DNA of 64,000 bases from Chondrilla cf. caribensis (GCA_964020155.1 OZ026557.1:742501-806500); one strand, 5' to 3'. Counted from the stretch's first letter, positions 33,241 through 45,232 are shown. Numbers and translations are program-made. The notes: a model not told the origin generated them from the letters alone.

Positions 33241-33542
33241 TACTTTTCATGGCACTGGGGATTGCACATGAAGATCAGATGGTAAGTTTTATAAGTTTAA
33301 AGGCGATCATTTCATTATTGTGTCTTTAAATTATACCGATTACATGAGAAAAGAAACGCCAGGTGTTCGCCTGTCTAGAACTTGTTCAATTTATTCTGCA
33401 CAGTGATATTGTTTAGACCTTACATCACAGTTCTGTTCAAAGTTACATTTTATTATCATATACAAAGGTAGAGAACTGTGTCATGTACAAAACTCACTCG
33501 TCGTCTAGTGATTGTGGAGCTATTCGAAGCCATTGTTCAAAA

Positions 33543-35246
33543 TTAACTATCAACGTGGTCCTTTGTCAGTACAGGTACACATATCTTCTCTCCATAGATG
33601 TCCTTGCTTTTTATGATGGGTACAGAGTTGTAGTCTACATTTGCTCTGAACCATTCCCCTGTAGCATAGCATCATTTGCAATAGATGAACATTTAATGTT
33701 TTTGTATATACATAAGTTGCAGAATGTACTGAGAAAATGGTTCACCTTCAATAGCATGGCTTCAGTAAATGTCATTGTAATATGCTGGAATTGTCTTACC
33801 TACGTACGTATCTAATAATAATAATGAAACCTACAAAACATTCATCAATATCCAGTACTATTATTGCCTCATTGCTTAGTTGGTACGTACATAAATAGCA
33901 TGTGAAAGTCTGCTTCAAGGCTACTCACGAGTATAATGGTGTACATACCTTTATATCTGTGGCATTCACGTCTGTCCATTGAGCGGTGTTATCCATACTA
34001 CCAAGACAATTCCACCAATATCCTCCATTCTTGTGGATGATATGTTTTGAATAAAGGATCTATAAGTGACCTTTGCTTTTTCTGGTTGTCGATCATGTTG
34101 GTGGGCACATGTGTACATATGTACATACGTAGATGTGTGTGTGAATGGTAATATATAAACTTTGTTATCATAGTATACCGTACACACCGCTAACATCCAG
34201 TGCTTTCATTCTAGATGTACTGCTGCCAAAACATAATCGTATTTTCCAAATATGTCCTTGTCCTATAATACAACACATTATGTAATGGAGAATGTGGAAT
34301 GGGCAGCCGTAATTATGTATTAACAGTGATCGATCCACTGGATCATTTCAGAATGGCCCTTACACATTGCAGTGAAGAAGTGATCTCCAAAAATACCGAT
34401 CCTTTTTCCCTGTTTGGGAATGTACTTTAACATGATGCTGAGACGTTAGTGGTTATTTTGAATTCACACCTGCTCTCTTGTTGTGGCAGCAAGCATAATG
34501 AGGAGAGTCACAAAATTAAGAGATAATAAGTAAAGAGCCGAAAATTATGTACCTACGTATATTACATCTATTTCCATGTGTTAGTGAGGTTGTCTTCAAA
34601 CTGAAAGTATTATCATGCACATTTAATAATGTAATTCAATGTGCATAGTACGTACGTCCGTCCTTACCTGACCCTGTATCATTCTACCTGTAATCACCTC
34701 CTTGAGCATTTCAGCATCAACCAATGGTATTAAATCAAAATCTTTCATCGAATTCTATTTGTATTTTAATTTCTGGGTATTAGAGCACTGCTGGATGGTG
34801 TATCTGTTGCAACATGTAACTTACCTGAAATTTATGGACACTTACTGAAATGCGCTGTTTTATATCTGCGAATCCTGTATCCCAGGAGGCTCTGTCAGCT
34901 ACATATGTACGTATGTATGTGCATGTATATAGTATACATGTTTCAGATGTACATACGTACGTACATACAATGAGTGCATCCCGTGTATTACAATGTACAT
35001 GCATTATCTCCCCACCTGGAACACAGAATGGTGTCCTTATTATAGAGGTTTCCACATTTCAGAGGTTTGTAATAGAGAGGTCCCAGTGTATGTTGAAATG
35101 GCAATACATACACTGTACTTTATAGCTACCTTACATTGGTCACTGTACATGTGATTGTATTTTTCACTGGCTTTGTGGAGGGATATTTGTGGTCCAGGAC
35201 TACTTTCCCAGGTACTAATGTCCAATTTGCTGGTCATGGTACCCAC
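33543..35246 (-). CDS. Unresolved minus-strand gene, exon fragments
   Basis: Several exon-like blocks lie in order on the minus strand, and I cannot join them all in phase. They are: 35225 to about 35140 (MTSKLDISTWESSPGPQ, donor GTAAGG); 34748-34668 (MKDFDLIPLVDAEMLKEVIT, phase 0, donor GTAAGG); about 34053-33952 (NGGYWWNCLGSMDNTAQWTD, donor GTATGT); and a terminal exon 33658-33543 (EWFRANVDYNSVPIIKSKDI, stop TAA). Each has splice-like borders. The protein family is not recognised. It could be one gene or relics. Confidence 0.3.
35020..35089. mobile_element. MITE, CAGTGGGACCTCTCTAT family (half copy)
   Basis: Only the right half, from ACACAGAATGGTGTCCTTAT to GAGAGGTCCCAGTG. Confidence 0.7.
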
Positions 35247-35401
35247 ATACTCTTAGTCTTATTCACATCTGAAGCTGTCAGTACATCCTTAATAAGCCCA
35301 TTTGATGTCATCATCTGATATTGAGGCTGTTTATGGTTGGATACATGGGCTATAACTCCTGGGACTCTTTGCACATCTACAGATGTGCGTAGCTTTCTGG
35401 G

Positions 35402-35890
35402 CAAAGGAGTCAACTTGACCAGACCCTTTCACCAATAGAAAGGTACTTGGTACAAGGAGTGGACTCCAATGAAGGAGTCAACTTGGTACAGGACTGCACT
35501 CCAATGAAGGAGTCAACTTGGGACGATAGGTCCCAAGTTGACTCCTTTGTTGGACTCCTTACCAGACCCTTTCACCAATAGAAAGGTGCGAAATAAAGTT
35601 TCGGATGCATATTTGAAACCTGTCAATAAAATGACTGTCAAGTACAACAAAAAAGAAGACAAGAATGGAAACCGTACCAGTCAAGACAGGTGCCCACAAA
35701 GAAGTCCAACAAAGGAGTCAACATGGGACCCATCGTCCCAAGTTGACTCCTTCGTTGGAGTGCACTCCTGTACCAAGTTGACTCCTTCATTGGAGTCCAC
35801 TCCTTGTACCAAGTAGACTTCTTTGTTAGAGTGCACTCCTTGTCCCCGGTTGACTCCTTCATTGGAGTGCACCCGTGTACCAAGTTGACT
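35402..35890. repeat. Two-orientation minisatellite, about 36-bp unit
   Basis: Units of the form GGAGTCAACTTGGTAC plus a GGAGTGCACTCC-like spacer occur forward at 35402-35525 and inverted at 35527-35560 and 35735-35890. An imperfect large palindrome with a unique middle. Confidence 0.8.
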
Positions 35891-36106
35891 CCTTTGTTAG
35901 GGTTATTCATACCTATACACTACTTCATATCCTTATAAACTCTGCTTGTTGTCCCATGCAAGGTGAATTGTTTACTCATGATTTGTCCTCCTTTTCTACA
36001 TAGAAAGTGATCATGAGATGTTTCTTTTCAAGAAAGATTTTTGTATTCCTTAGTTTTAAGTAGACATTATAACTATTTTTAGTTTTTTTTTTTTAATTTA
36101 TGGCTT

Positions 36107-36309
36107 TGTGGTGACTTAGTAACTACATATCAGTTTGTTGTGTTGGTCCTATTTCCTGTACCCATTTCAATTATGTGATACTTATTAATTTTGAGCACTG
36201 TGAGTTGGACTTTGTTATGTAGTACGATGCTAGTTGCAGTAGTTTATTTTTGAATGAATTATTGTGATTGAGTGAACGAGTATCGAACAAGAAGCGCTCG
36301 GTTACTACA
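36107..36309 (+). repeat. 5' LTR of Ty3/gypsy element
   Basis: 203 bp, starting TGTGGTGACTTAG and ending GGTTACTACA. By eye it is identical to the 3' LTR. Preceded by the target duplication GGCTT (36102-36106). Confidence 0.95.
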
Positions 36310-39300
36310 TATATTGACGACGAGGATTGTGGACGCAGGATGGCAGCAGCTATGTTCGGTTCCGTGGGAGAATTTAACGAGGACAACGAAGAATGGACTC
36401 AATACGAAGAAAGACTGAGCCACTTTTTCGCAGCGAACGGGATCGAGAATGCGAGCAAGAAACGATCGGTATTTCTTGCCATGGTTGGTCCATCTGCGTA
36501 CAAACTGCTGGGAAATTTGGTTGCCCCAAAGAAGCCAGGGGAAGTGGAGTACGGAGAGCTGGTGAAAGCGTTGAGCGAGCACCACAACCCGGCACCTTCT
36601 GAAATAGTACAACGGTTCAAGTTCAATTCCCGCGTAAGGAATCCGGGTGAATCGGTAGCCAAATTCACGGCCGAACTTCGTTCGTTGGCTCGTTTCTGCA
36701 ACTTCAACGATAGCTTGGACGACATGCTTCGAGACCGGCTGGGTTGTGGAATTTCAGACGTTCAGATACAAAAGAGACTTCTTGCCGAGCCTAAACTCAC
36801 GCTGAAAAAGGCGACGGAACTCGCGCTGTCGATGGAAGCAGCGAGTAAAAATGCTCAAACCTTACAACCGTCAGGTTCGATCGCCAAGACTCACGGAGAG
36901 AGTCTCCACAAGGTCCAGAGCTTCACTCGGACGAAGACGCAGAAGTCGCCCCAGTCGTTTACGTGTTACAGGTGTGGGAATACAGGCCATGCAGCTCATG
37001 TTTGCAAGCACAAGTCTACCAAGTGCAACTTTTGTGGGAAAATCGGTCACTTGCAGAAAGTATGTAGGAGCAAGGGCAAGAAGGACACCAATCAGAAGAG
37101 TGTTCATACGGTGGAAGCAGAAGAATATGAAGCTTATCACATTTTTTCCAATCAGGACAACAGCTCTTCCAGAAACCCGTACTCAGTTCAGCTTTCTATA
37201 GACGACAAGCAAGTCCAGATGGAAATTGATACGGGTGCCTCAGTTTCAATCATCTCTTCAGCCACCTACAATGACACATTTCAGGACAAAGTACTCCAAC
37301 CATCAGCAGTAAAACTCAAGACATACTCAGAGAAGGCGTTGAGGAATCTCGGATCAATGTCAGTCAAGGTGCGACACCACTCACAGGAAGTTGATTTGCC
37401 ACTACTGGTCGTGGAAGGAAATGGGCCCAGCTTACTGGGAAGAAATTGGCTGGAGAAACTACGCATTGATTGGCAAAGCATCCATGTCATTGAGACTGGG
37501 AGTGCTGAGGCAGAGATATTGTGCAAGGAGTTCCCAGACGTGTTCAAACCTGGGTTAGGAACTCTCCAGGGGTTCAAGGCAACCATTCAGGTGGATAAAG
37601 AAGCATCACCAGTATTTTGTAAAGCTCGTGCAGTACCTTATGCCATGACACCACTGGTTGAGAAGGAGTTGGATCGGCTGCAGCAAGAGGGAGTAATTAC
37701 ACCGGTCGCTTTTTCAGATTGGGCCGCCCCAATAGTACCGGTTCTTAAGAGTGACAAGTCAGTTCGTATATGTGGAGATTTCAAAATGACGGTGAACAAG
37801 GTGTCGAAGCTTGATCAGTATCCAATCCCAAAAATTGAGGACCTCTTTGCGAAATTAGCAGGAGGGAAGCTGTTCACCAAATTAGACCTCAGTCAGGCCT
37901 ACCAACAGATCTGTTTGGAAGAAGAATCAAAGAAACTGGTCGTCATTAACACCCACAAGGGGTTGTTCCAGTTCAACCGACTGCCTTTTGGAATATCATC
38001 GGCCCCAGCCATTTTTCAGCGCACAATGGAATCATTGCTACAGGGCATTCCGTATGTTGTGGTTTACCTGGATGATATCCTTGTGACGGGCCCCACTCAA
38101 GAGGATCATCTCCGAAATTTACAGAAGGTACTACAGCGCCTTCAACAAGCAGGTCTTCGGTTGCAACAGGGAAAATGCAAGTTCATGGAAAAGTCTGTTC
38201 AGTACCTAGGGCATGTCATTGATGCGGAAGGGCTACACCCAATAGAGGACAAGGTGGAGGCAGTACAGCAGGCTCCAGCTCCTGAAAATGTCAGTGAGTT
38301 GAAATCGTATTTGGGGTTGTTATCTTACTACAGCAAGTTTCTTCCCCAGCTAGCTTCTACACTAGCTCCTCTCTATGCTCTTCTTCACTCCGGGACCCCT
38401 TGGAAGTGGACAAAGGTGGAGGATGCTGCTTTTCAGGCGTCTAAAACAGCCTTACTGTCCTCAAAAGTGCTTGTTCACTTTGATCCCTCTCAAGAGCTTG
38501 TGTTGTCCTGTGATGCCTCTTCCTATGGCATTGGAGCAGTTCTATCACACCGACAGTCAGATGGTTCAGACAGGCCCATAGGGTTCGCCTCTCGTACATT
38601 GTCTGTTGCTGAAAAAAAGTACTCACAGCTGGAAAAGGAAGGCCTGGCTTGTGTGTTTGGGGTGAAGAGATTTCATTCATACCTGTATGGCCACAAGTTC
38701 TTGCTCATTACTGATCACAAACCCTTGCTTGGACTACTTGGGGAATCCAAGGCCATTCCAGCACAAGCTTCAGCCAGGATCCAGAGGTGGGCACTCACCC
38801 TTGCTGCTTACGAGTACTCCATGGTGTTCCGGTCCACTGGAGATCATGGAGATGCTGATGCTATGAGTCGATTGCCGCTGAAACAACAGCCAATCTCAGT
38901 ACCAGTGCCAGAGGAAGTGGTTTTGCTGATGCAGCATCTGGATGATTCTCCAACTGATGTCGCCTCTATCAGGAAGGAAACTGCCAGACATCCCCTCTTG
39001 TCGAGAGTACTTCAACTTGTGCAACATGGATGGCCCAACTTTAGCAAGGAGGAAGAGCTCAACCCATACTATAATCGCCGGAACGAGTTGTCAGTGCAAG
39101 ATGGATGCCTGTTGTGGGGATCTCGGGTGGTGGTACCACCTTCTTTGCAGTCTACTGTGTTGGCAGAGATGCATTTGGGTCATCCTGGAGTATCCCGGAT
39201 GAAGTCTCTAGCCAGAATGTATGTTTGGTGGGTTGGAGTCGATAAGGATATTGAAGCTACTGTACAGCATTGTGTCGAGTGTCAACAGAGTCGCCCCGCG

Positions 39301-40221
39301 CCACCAGCTGCACCATTACATCCTTGGCAATGGCCAGGATCACCTTGGTTACGTTTGCACATGGACTTTGCTGGTCCATTCCTGGGTCAATACTTCCTAG
39401 TGATCGTGGATGCTCACAGCAAGTGGTTGGAAGTATTTCCGGTTACCTCCACGTCCGCCACTCTTATGATTGATAAGTTGCGTACACTGTTTGCTCAGTT
39501 TGGCATTCCTCAGATGGTCGTGACTGACAATGGTTCATCTTTCGTAAGCCAAGAATTTACGTCGTTCCTAAGGAAGAATGGCATTAGACACATCACGTCT
39601 GCTCCCTATCACCCAGCCTCCAATGGGCTCGCTGAGCGTGCCGTGCAGACATTCAAGTCGGGTATCAAGCGGATGAAGGTTGGATCAGTGTCGGAAAAGT
39701 TGTCATCGTTCTTGTTTGCTTATAGAAATACGCCTCACTCTACTACTGGAGTATCTCCTGCTGAGCTACTCACTGGTCGGCGGCTCAGATGTCGTCTTGA
39801 TCTGTTAAAGCCCGATTTACAAGCCAAAGTCATGGACAAGCAGCTGAAGCAGAAAGTAGTTCATGATCGTGGAGTTAAGGAGCGTGATTTCCAGGCAGAG
39901 GATGAAGTTTTTGTGAGAAATTTCCGGAGTGGTAAACCGTGGTTACCAGCTGTAGTGATCCGCAAGACTGGTCCCGTGTCTTATCTTGTTCGCCTAGTTG
40001 CTTCTCAGATGATATGGCGTCGTCATCAAGATCATATCAAAAGACGTTATTGCCAATCGGAAGGGTCAGTCATGGAAGAGATTCCGTCTTGGTCAGACAG
40101 CGTTGGATCCAATAATACAACCGAGACATCCACTGGGAGCCCATCAAGTACCTGTGTTGCAGGATTCGAAAGTCGTTATCCAGCCCGCGTTCGTCGACCT
40201 CCTAATCGCTTTGTTTCTTAA
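36268..40221 (+). CDS. Gag-Pol polyprotein of the Ty3/gypsy element
   Basis: One frame of 1,317 codons. The order is Gag with two CCHC knuckles (about residues 233-246 and 253-266), aspartic protease (DTGAS, about 321), reverse transcriptase (YLDD, about 600-603), RNase H (CDAS, about 748), and integrase with an HHCC finger (about 969-1005), a D-D-35-E triad (about 1033, 1087, 1123) and a C-terminal GPY/F-like motif. This is the gypsy order, with integrase last. I see no chromodomain and no env. All catalytic residues are present and there is no stop or frameshift. The first ATG (36268) lies inside the 5' LTR. The in-frame ATG at 36340, outside the LTR, is an alternative start. Confidence 0.95.
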   Translation: MSERVSNKKRSVTTYIDDEDCGRRMAAAMFGSVGEFNEDNEEWTQYEERLSHFFAANGIENASKKRSVFLAMVGPSAYKLLGNLVAPKKPGEVEYGELVKALSEHHNPAPSEIVQRFKFNSRVRNPGESVAKFTAELRSLARFCNFNDSLDDMLRDRLGCGISDVQIQKRLLAEPKLTLKKATELALSMEAASKNAQTLQPSGSIAKTHGESLHKVQSFTRTKTQKSPQSFTCYRCGNTGHAAHVCKHKSTKCNFCGKIGHLQKVCRSKGKKDTNQKSVHTVEAEEYEAYHIFSNQDNSSSRNPYSVQLSIDDKQVQMEIDTGASVSIISSATYNDTFQDKVLQPSAVKLKTYSEKALRNLGSMSVKVRHHSQEVDLPLLVVEGNGPSLLGRNWLEKLRIDWQSIHVIETGSAEAEILCKEFPDVFKPGLGTLQGFKATIQVDKEASPVFCKARAVPYAMTPLVEKELDRLQQEGVITPVAFSDWAAPIVPVLKSDKSVRICGDFKMTVNKVSKLDQYPIPKIEDLFAKLAGGKLFTKLDLSQAYQQICLEEESKKLVVINTHKGLFQFNRLPFGISSAPAIFQRTMESLLQGIPYVVVYLDDILVTGPTQEDHLRNLQKVLQRLQQAGLRLQQGKCKFMEKSVQYLGHVIDAEGLHPIEDKVEAVQQAPAPENVSELKSYLGLLSYYSKFLPQLASTLAPLYALLHSGTPWKWTKVEDAAFQASKTALLSSKVLVHFDPSQELVLSCDASSYGIGAVLSHRQSDGSDRPIGFASRTLSVAEKKYSQLEKEGLACVFGVKRFHSYLYGHKFLLITDHKPLLGLLGESKAIPAQASARIQRWALTLAAYEYSMVFRSTGDHGDADAMSRLPLKQQPISVPVPEEVVLLMQHLDDSPTDVASIRKETARHPLLSRVLQLVQHGWPNFSKEEELNPYYNRRNELSVQDGCLLWGSRVVVPPSLQSTVLAEMHLGHPGVSRMKSLARMYVWWVGVDKDIEATVQHCVECQQSRPAPPAAPLHPWQWPGSPWLRLHMDFAGPFLGQYFLVIVDAHSKWLEVFPVTSTSATLMIDKLRTLFAQFGIPQMVVTDNGSSFVSQEFTSFLRKNGIRHITSAPYHPASNGLAERAVQTFKSGIKRMKVGSVSEKLSSFLFAYRNTPHSTTGVSPAELLTGRRLRCRLDLLKPDLQAKVMDKQLKQKVVHDRGVKERDFQAEDEVFVRNFRSGKPWLPAVVIRKTGPVSYLVRLVASQMIWRRHQDHIKRRYCQSEGSVMEEIPSWSDSVGSNNTTETSTGSPSSTCVAGFESRYPARVRRPPNRFVS

Positions 40222-40233
40222 GGGGGGAGGTGA
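40220..40233 (+). promoter_or_regulatory. Polypurine tract of the gypsy element
   Basis: AAGGGGGGAGGTGA directly before the 3' LTR. It would prime plus-strand DNA synthesis and overlaps the gag-pol stop codon. Confidence 0.85.
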
Positions 40234-40436
40234 TGTGGTGACTTAGTAACTACATATCAGTTTGTTGTGTTGGTCCTATTTCCTGTACCCATTTCAATTA
40301 TGTGATACTTATTAATTTTGAGCACTGTGAGTTGGACTTTGTTATGTAGTACGATGCTAGTTGCAGTAGTTTATTTTTGAATGAATTATTGTGATTGAGT
40401 GAACGAGTATCGAACAAGAAGCGCTCGGTTACTACA
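40234..40436 (+). repeat. 3' LTR of Ty3/gypsy element
   Basis: 203 bp, identical by eye to the 5' LTR. Followed by GGCTT (40437-40441), the second half of the target duplication. Confidence 0.95.
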
Positions 40437-40739
40437 GGCTTATACTGTATTTTTTGGAAATTTGAAAGAATATTGCTCCGCCTAATTATAATACCTATAT
40501 ATATATAATAAGTGGCGAGGTAAATGAAACGCGCTGTGAACTCTAAATTAAGTATAATATAATAGTATACGTACAGTGTACTGTATATGCAATCATAATT
40601 TTCTGCTACTTTATCCTCATCTAAATAATGAAAATCATTCTTTATCAGAGCCTAGACACTATAATTGTTTGCTAGGTGTTCGTTTCTTCTCTTGACAGCT
40701 ATTCGCTGTTCGTATATACGAACCGGCGAGTCGGTTGGT

Positions 40740-40915
40740 CACTTGTGCAATTCCTGGTGCCAACTTGGGGCAGGCGTTTATTACGGGCGCTTAGAAGGTG
40801 TCGGAGTCAACTTGGGACGGGGAGTCAACTTGGTACGGAACAGACGTCAGCATAAAAAAATGGAGGCGAGAAGCGGGTCCAGGCGACGCGAGACTATCTA
40901 TAGAGCGCCTGCATG
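40740..40915 (+). repeat. Dispersed repeat with GGAGTCAACTTGG motif (copy 2)
   Basis: Inverted relative of 33055-33240, with the same GGTGCCAACTTGGGGCAGGC core. Confidence 0.8.
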
Positions 40916-41090
40916 TGACGTCACGAATCCTACTAATTAACTTCCGTGTGGCAAGAGACGTGTTAGTCACCGAACGTTATCGAGGTATACGTAATTGGGG
41001 CGAGCGTAGCGAGTCCCTCTCTAGCGGTAAGACCCTACTTCTACTACTTCCGGTCGCATGTGGTCCACAATATATATATATATGTGCATA

Positions 41091-41107
<17 letters not shown>

Positions 41108-41123
<16 letters not shown>

Positions 41124-42425
41124 TAGCCTCCTTTCAGCGGGATACAAGGTCCTTTGCACAGTACTGAGAATGAGGCTGGAGTTGTACTTGGAGGGTAACC
41201 AGCTTCTGTGTGAGCAGCAAAATGGTTTTCGTAAGAGGAAGAGTTGTATGGATAATATTATGATGTTAACGACGATAGGGAGGAAGAGTATTAAGGGGAA
41301 GGGGAGTATGTTTGGTGGCTTTATTAATTTGAAAAAAGCTTATGATTCAGTGGATAGGTGTGCTTTATGGAATAGGCTTAAAAGTTCGGCTATTGGAGGT
41401 AAGATATTTGATACAATCAAAGCGATTTACTCAGATTTGAAATGTAAGGTGAAAGTTGGTGACAAGTGTAGCGATTCTTTTCCGGTTGATGTGGGTCTAA
41501 GGCAGGGATGTGTTCTATCGCCAATTCTATTTAGTCCTTATGTGAATGATTCAATGGAAGAGTTGAGAAGAGAACATGTAGGAATTGAAGTTGAGGATAT
41601 ACGAATTCCTGGTTTGGTGTTTGCAGATGACATAGTGGTTTTTGCGGAAAGTGAGGTTCAGCTGAATAGATCATTAGAGGTAGGGAATAAGTGGTGTTGT
41701 AAGTGGAAGATGAAGATCAATGTGGGTAAGAGTAGTGTGATTCATTTTCGTGACAAGAAACGAATAGAGATGTAAGCAAATTTTTAGGATAGGAGGGGAA
41801 GTTATTCAGATGGTTGTCGAGTACAAATATCTGGGGGTTATAATTGATGAAACATTAATTGAAGGGAGATAGCCTAAGGATGATTGAGTCAGTAATGGAA
41901 AATAGCAGGAAAGCTTTATATGGGGTGAATAGATTAATCAGAGGCTTGGGGAATGTAGGTTGGGAAACGTTTACGAAACTATATAATATTATGTCGTATG
42001 TGAGAAGTTCCATGTTGTATGCTGCTGAAATATGTGGGTTGCTATGTAGAAATGAATATAAATTGGAGAAGGTTCAACGGGCAGCAATAAGAAGTCGTTT
42101 GGGGGTTCACTCCAAATTCCCCCTTTTGGGCTTGGAATTGGAAGCGGGGTGGATGCCTGTGAGATGGGAAGCAAAAATAAGGGCAATTAAGTACTACATA
42201 AAAGCTAGTAGAAATGAGAAGATGAGGTTACTGAATAGAGTGATGGCGTGGGCAAATGAGGGGGTAGGATGGATGGAAGGGGATGAGGGGTTCTTGGAGT
42301 GTATGGGGTGAAATGGTTATGGTTCGCCGGGAGAAATCTTTGCAGATTTGTCACTTGGTCAGGTGAACGAGATGTTGGAGGCATGTGTATGGAGGAAGCT
42401 CCAGGAAGAGTGGAGAGAGGCTGTA
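41108..42425 (+). pseudogene. LINE reverse transcriptase fragment
   Basis: Plus-strand frames encode the palm, thumb and C-terminal part of a non-LTR retrotransposon reverse transcriptase: GLRQGCVLSPILF (motif B region), VFADDIVVF (catalytic FADD) and the downstream KMKINVGKSSVIHF. The 5' end is cut off at an (AT)n tract (about 41105). The frame breaks near 41775 and resumes at 41859-42311. A further shift continues homologous-looking sequence (VNEMLEACVWRKLQEEWREA) to about 42420. Dead 5'-truncated copy, clade not determined. Confidence 0.85.
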
Positions 42426-42866
42426 GTACCCTCCATGAGTGATCGGGCTACATTGGTCCATTTGAGGTAGGCACAGTGCACAGTTAGATGTTTTAGAGAT
42501 GTGGTGTCACTGATGACCTGTCTGAGTTGATTCAAAAGGTCTTTCTCCACCAAATCCTGTCGAGTGCAGAAGAAGGTATGATCATGAAATGAATGACACA
42601 CACAGACACAAACAAGTAATTCAAGTTCAAAAACTCGTGGGGCTGCCACCCCCGCACTCGAATTACTTGGAGGTCTTTCTTAGGTTCAAAAGAACCTTTG
42701 CTGAGGTTATTACGTTCGATGAAGCTTTAGCACACGAATTCTAGCCCAAATTCTAATATTGTCGGCGTTTGAAATAGGCCATCTATATTTTGCGCAATAT
42801 GAATTATAATATAAATTCATTGTTGTGGTTATGCGTAGGAACACATATTATATATATATATATAAT

Positions 42867-42900
<34 letters not shown>

Positions 42901-43077
42901 CGAGCATTACATACCGGAAGTCGAAATGAAAACAATATAGGGGCTGCCGCAGGCAGGCCCTAAAAAGTAGTGTATGTACACACACACGTGCGCATGAACA
43001 CCCACACACACACCCACACACACACGTACACACACATGCACACACACACAAACATACGCACACACACACACGCACAA

Positions 43078-43169
<92 letters not shown>

Positions 43170-43178
43170 CACGTACAA

Positions 43179-43228
<50 letters not shown>

Positions 43229-43232
43229 CACA

Positions 43233-43288
<56 letters not shown>

Positions 43289-43316
43289 GCATACCACACA
43301 CCACACACACACACAC

Positions 43317-43373
<57 letters not shown>

Positions 43374-43399
43374 GCATACCACACACCACACACACACAT

Positions 43400-43469
<70 letters not shown>

Positions 43470-44157
43470 GGTTATCTTGTGAGTTCATCTCACTGGAATA
43501 TAGATTTCCTCCAGGAACATATTCCCAAGAGAGTTGATAAGGAATATTGCTATGCTTTGTGCAGAGAGTCCCATAACCTCAACCAGTTTCACTGAGCGGA
43601 CACTGCTATTCCCAACAAACACAGACAACCTCTTGACAAGATCAAGATCTGCAATAGCAAATCACATAGCAATGTAAATCCCATAATATACTGAACCTTG
43701 CATGATAATCCAAAGACTCTATAATCCAACATCTCTATAACTTAAACCCAGGGAGTGCACGAAGAATATAGAAAATTTTGTTTCATTATTGCAAGGGTGA
43801 AAAAAGTGAACCATTTTCTATAATCTCCCTCTATGCCACCTCTCCTATCCATCTATTCCACACAACACTAAATTATGCATTGCCTTAGAGTTTTGGTCAC
43901 TCGGACAGATTGATGACTTACTAAAGTTACTTCTTTTCAATTCTATTTGGTCCAAACCACAACAAAGAGAAATGGTTGTGATGACATGTCTGGTAGCTTT
44001 CACTGGAAATTCCTACTTTTCCTCTACTCCTCCTCCTAGTGACAGCGACTTTGGAGAGGTACAGTGTCGAATACCATTACGAAATGCAGTTAGTACCATT
44101 CCCTTTCCAGAAGACTGTGAAATAATGATGTAATACTGTAAAATACATAATAGATTA

Positions 44158-44235
<78 letters not shown>

Positions 44236-45149
44236 CACACACATACACATACACACACACACACACCACACACACATTCATTGTATGTACACTGTGTGCT
44301 GTATTGAATAATGTGTGTTGTATGTGTCTATGTGTTGCATTAAACTGTGAGGTCACACTTTGTTACCAGTGTTTCTGTCACGCCAAACTCCAGAGAAAGT
44401 TCGGAAATTGGAGAATGCCAAAAACTGGAGAAGAATGCCTCGTAGACAGGATCACTGGAGAGCATCAGTCCACTGATGTGCAAGACACATATATTCCCAT
44501 TCTGTAGGCTCCTGACAATAGGCAACAACAATTCTCCTGTAGATATATTACACAAACAAACATGCTTGGATATACAACTGTACATGGGTGTGTACATACA
44601 CGTATGCCCACCAGGACATACCCACAGCTGTGAACACACACTATAAATGAAGCCACACATCAGAGAGTGCTTTCATATAGTAAATTGTTCACTGCACTGT
44701 GCACTGACTGAAAAGTGTGACGACGACCTTCAATGAGTGTGCAGATGCCTGCCTTGTTAAATGTCCCTGGCTTTTCATTTCGATGAAAACGTATAAAGTT
44801 GCTAGCAAAGACATCAAAGAAAACAGTAGCAATTTTACTTGATTTTACAGCCTTTTGAAGTTTATTCTTGAAAGATAAGCCAGTTGCAGTATGTTCACAC
44901 AGGAGTAACAAATTTACTGAGCTTACCTTCAGGTCAGCTGTCTCTAAATTCATTACTACTGCATATAACTACTGTACTACATACTCACATTTATAAGCAC
45001 CTATGGGCAGGATACCTATACAAATACGCATTCACACCTAAGTATGACCATATATACACACATAAACATACATACACATGCACATATGTACGCATGCACA
45101 CACACGCACACACACACATACATACACATACACAAATGCACACACGCAT

Positions 45150-45232
<83 letters not shown>

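Larger units (their letters stand above)
36107..40436 (+). mobile_element. Intact Ty3/gypsy LTR retrotransposon
   Basis: A 4.33-kb element with identical LTRs (36107-36309, 40234-40436), a 5-bp target duplication GGCTT on both sides, one uninterrupted gag-pol frame, and a polypurine tract just before the 3' LTR. No TGG-starting tRNA primer site directly follows the 5' LTR, so priming may be unusual. Confidence 0.97.

Noticed and set aside
39900..40130. Chromodomain at the end of the gypsy integrase
   Set aside because: After the GPY/F-like motif only about 70 polar residues remain, with no chromodomain aromatic cage pattern.
42866..43488. Long open frames of alternating Cys-Val or Thr-His in many places
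   Set aside because: They are translations of GT/CA microsatellites in all frames, with no real composition or domain.
44660..44958. A short 32-nt version of the NLR-B exon at 44958, ending at a good GTAAGC donor (44927)
   Set aside because: It breaks the phase with the next LRR exon. The longer form to about 44728 keeps the frame and reads as leucine-rich, though its donor is weak.
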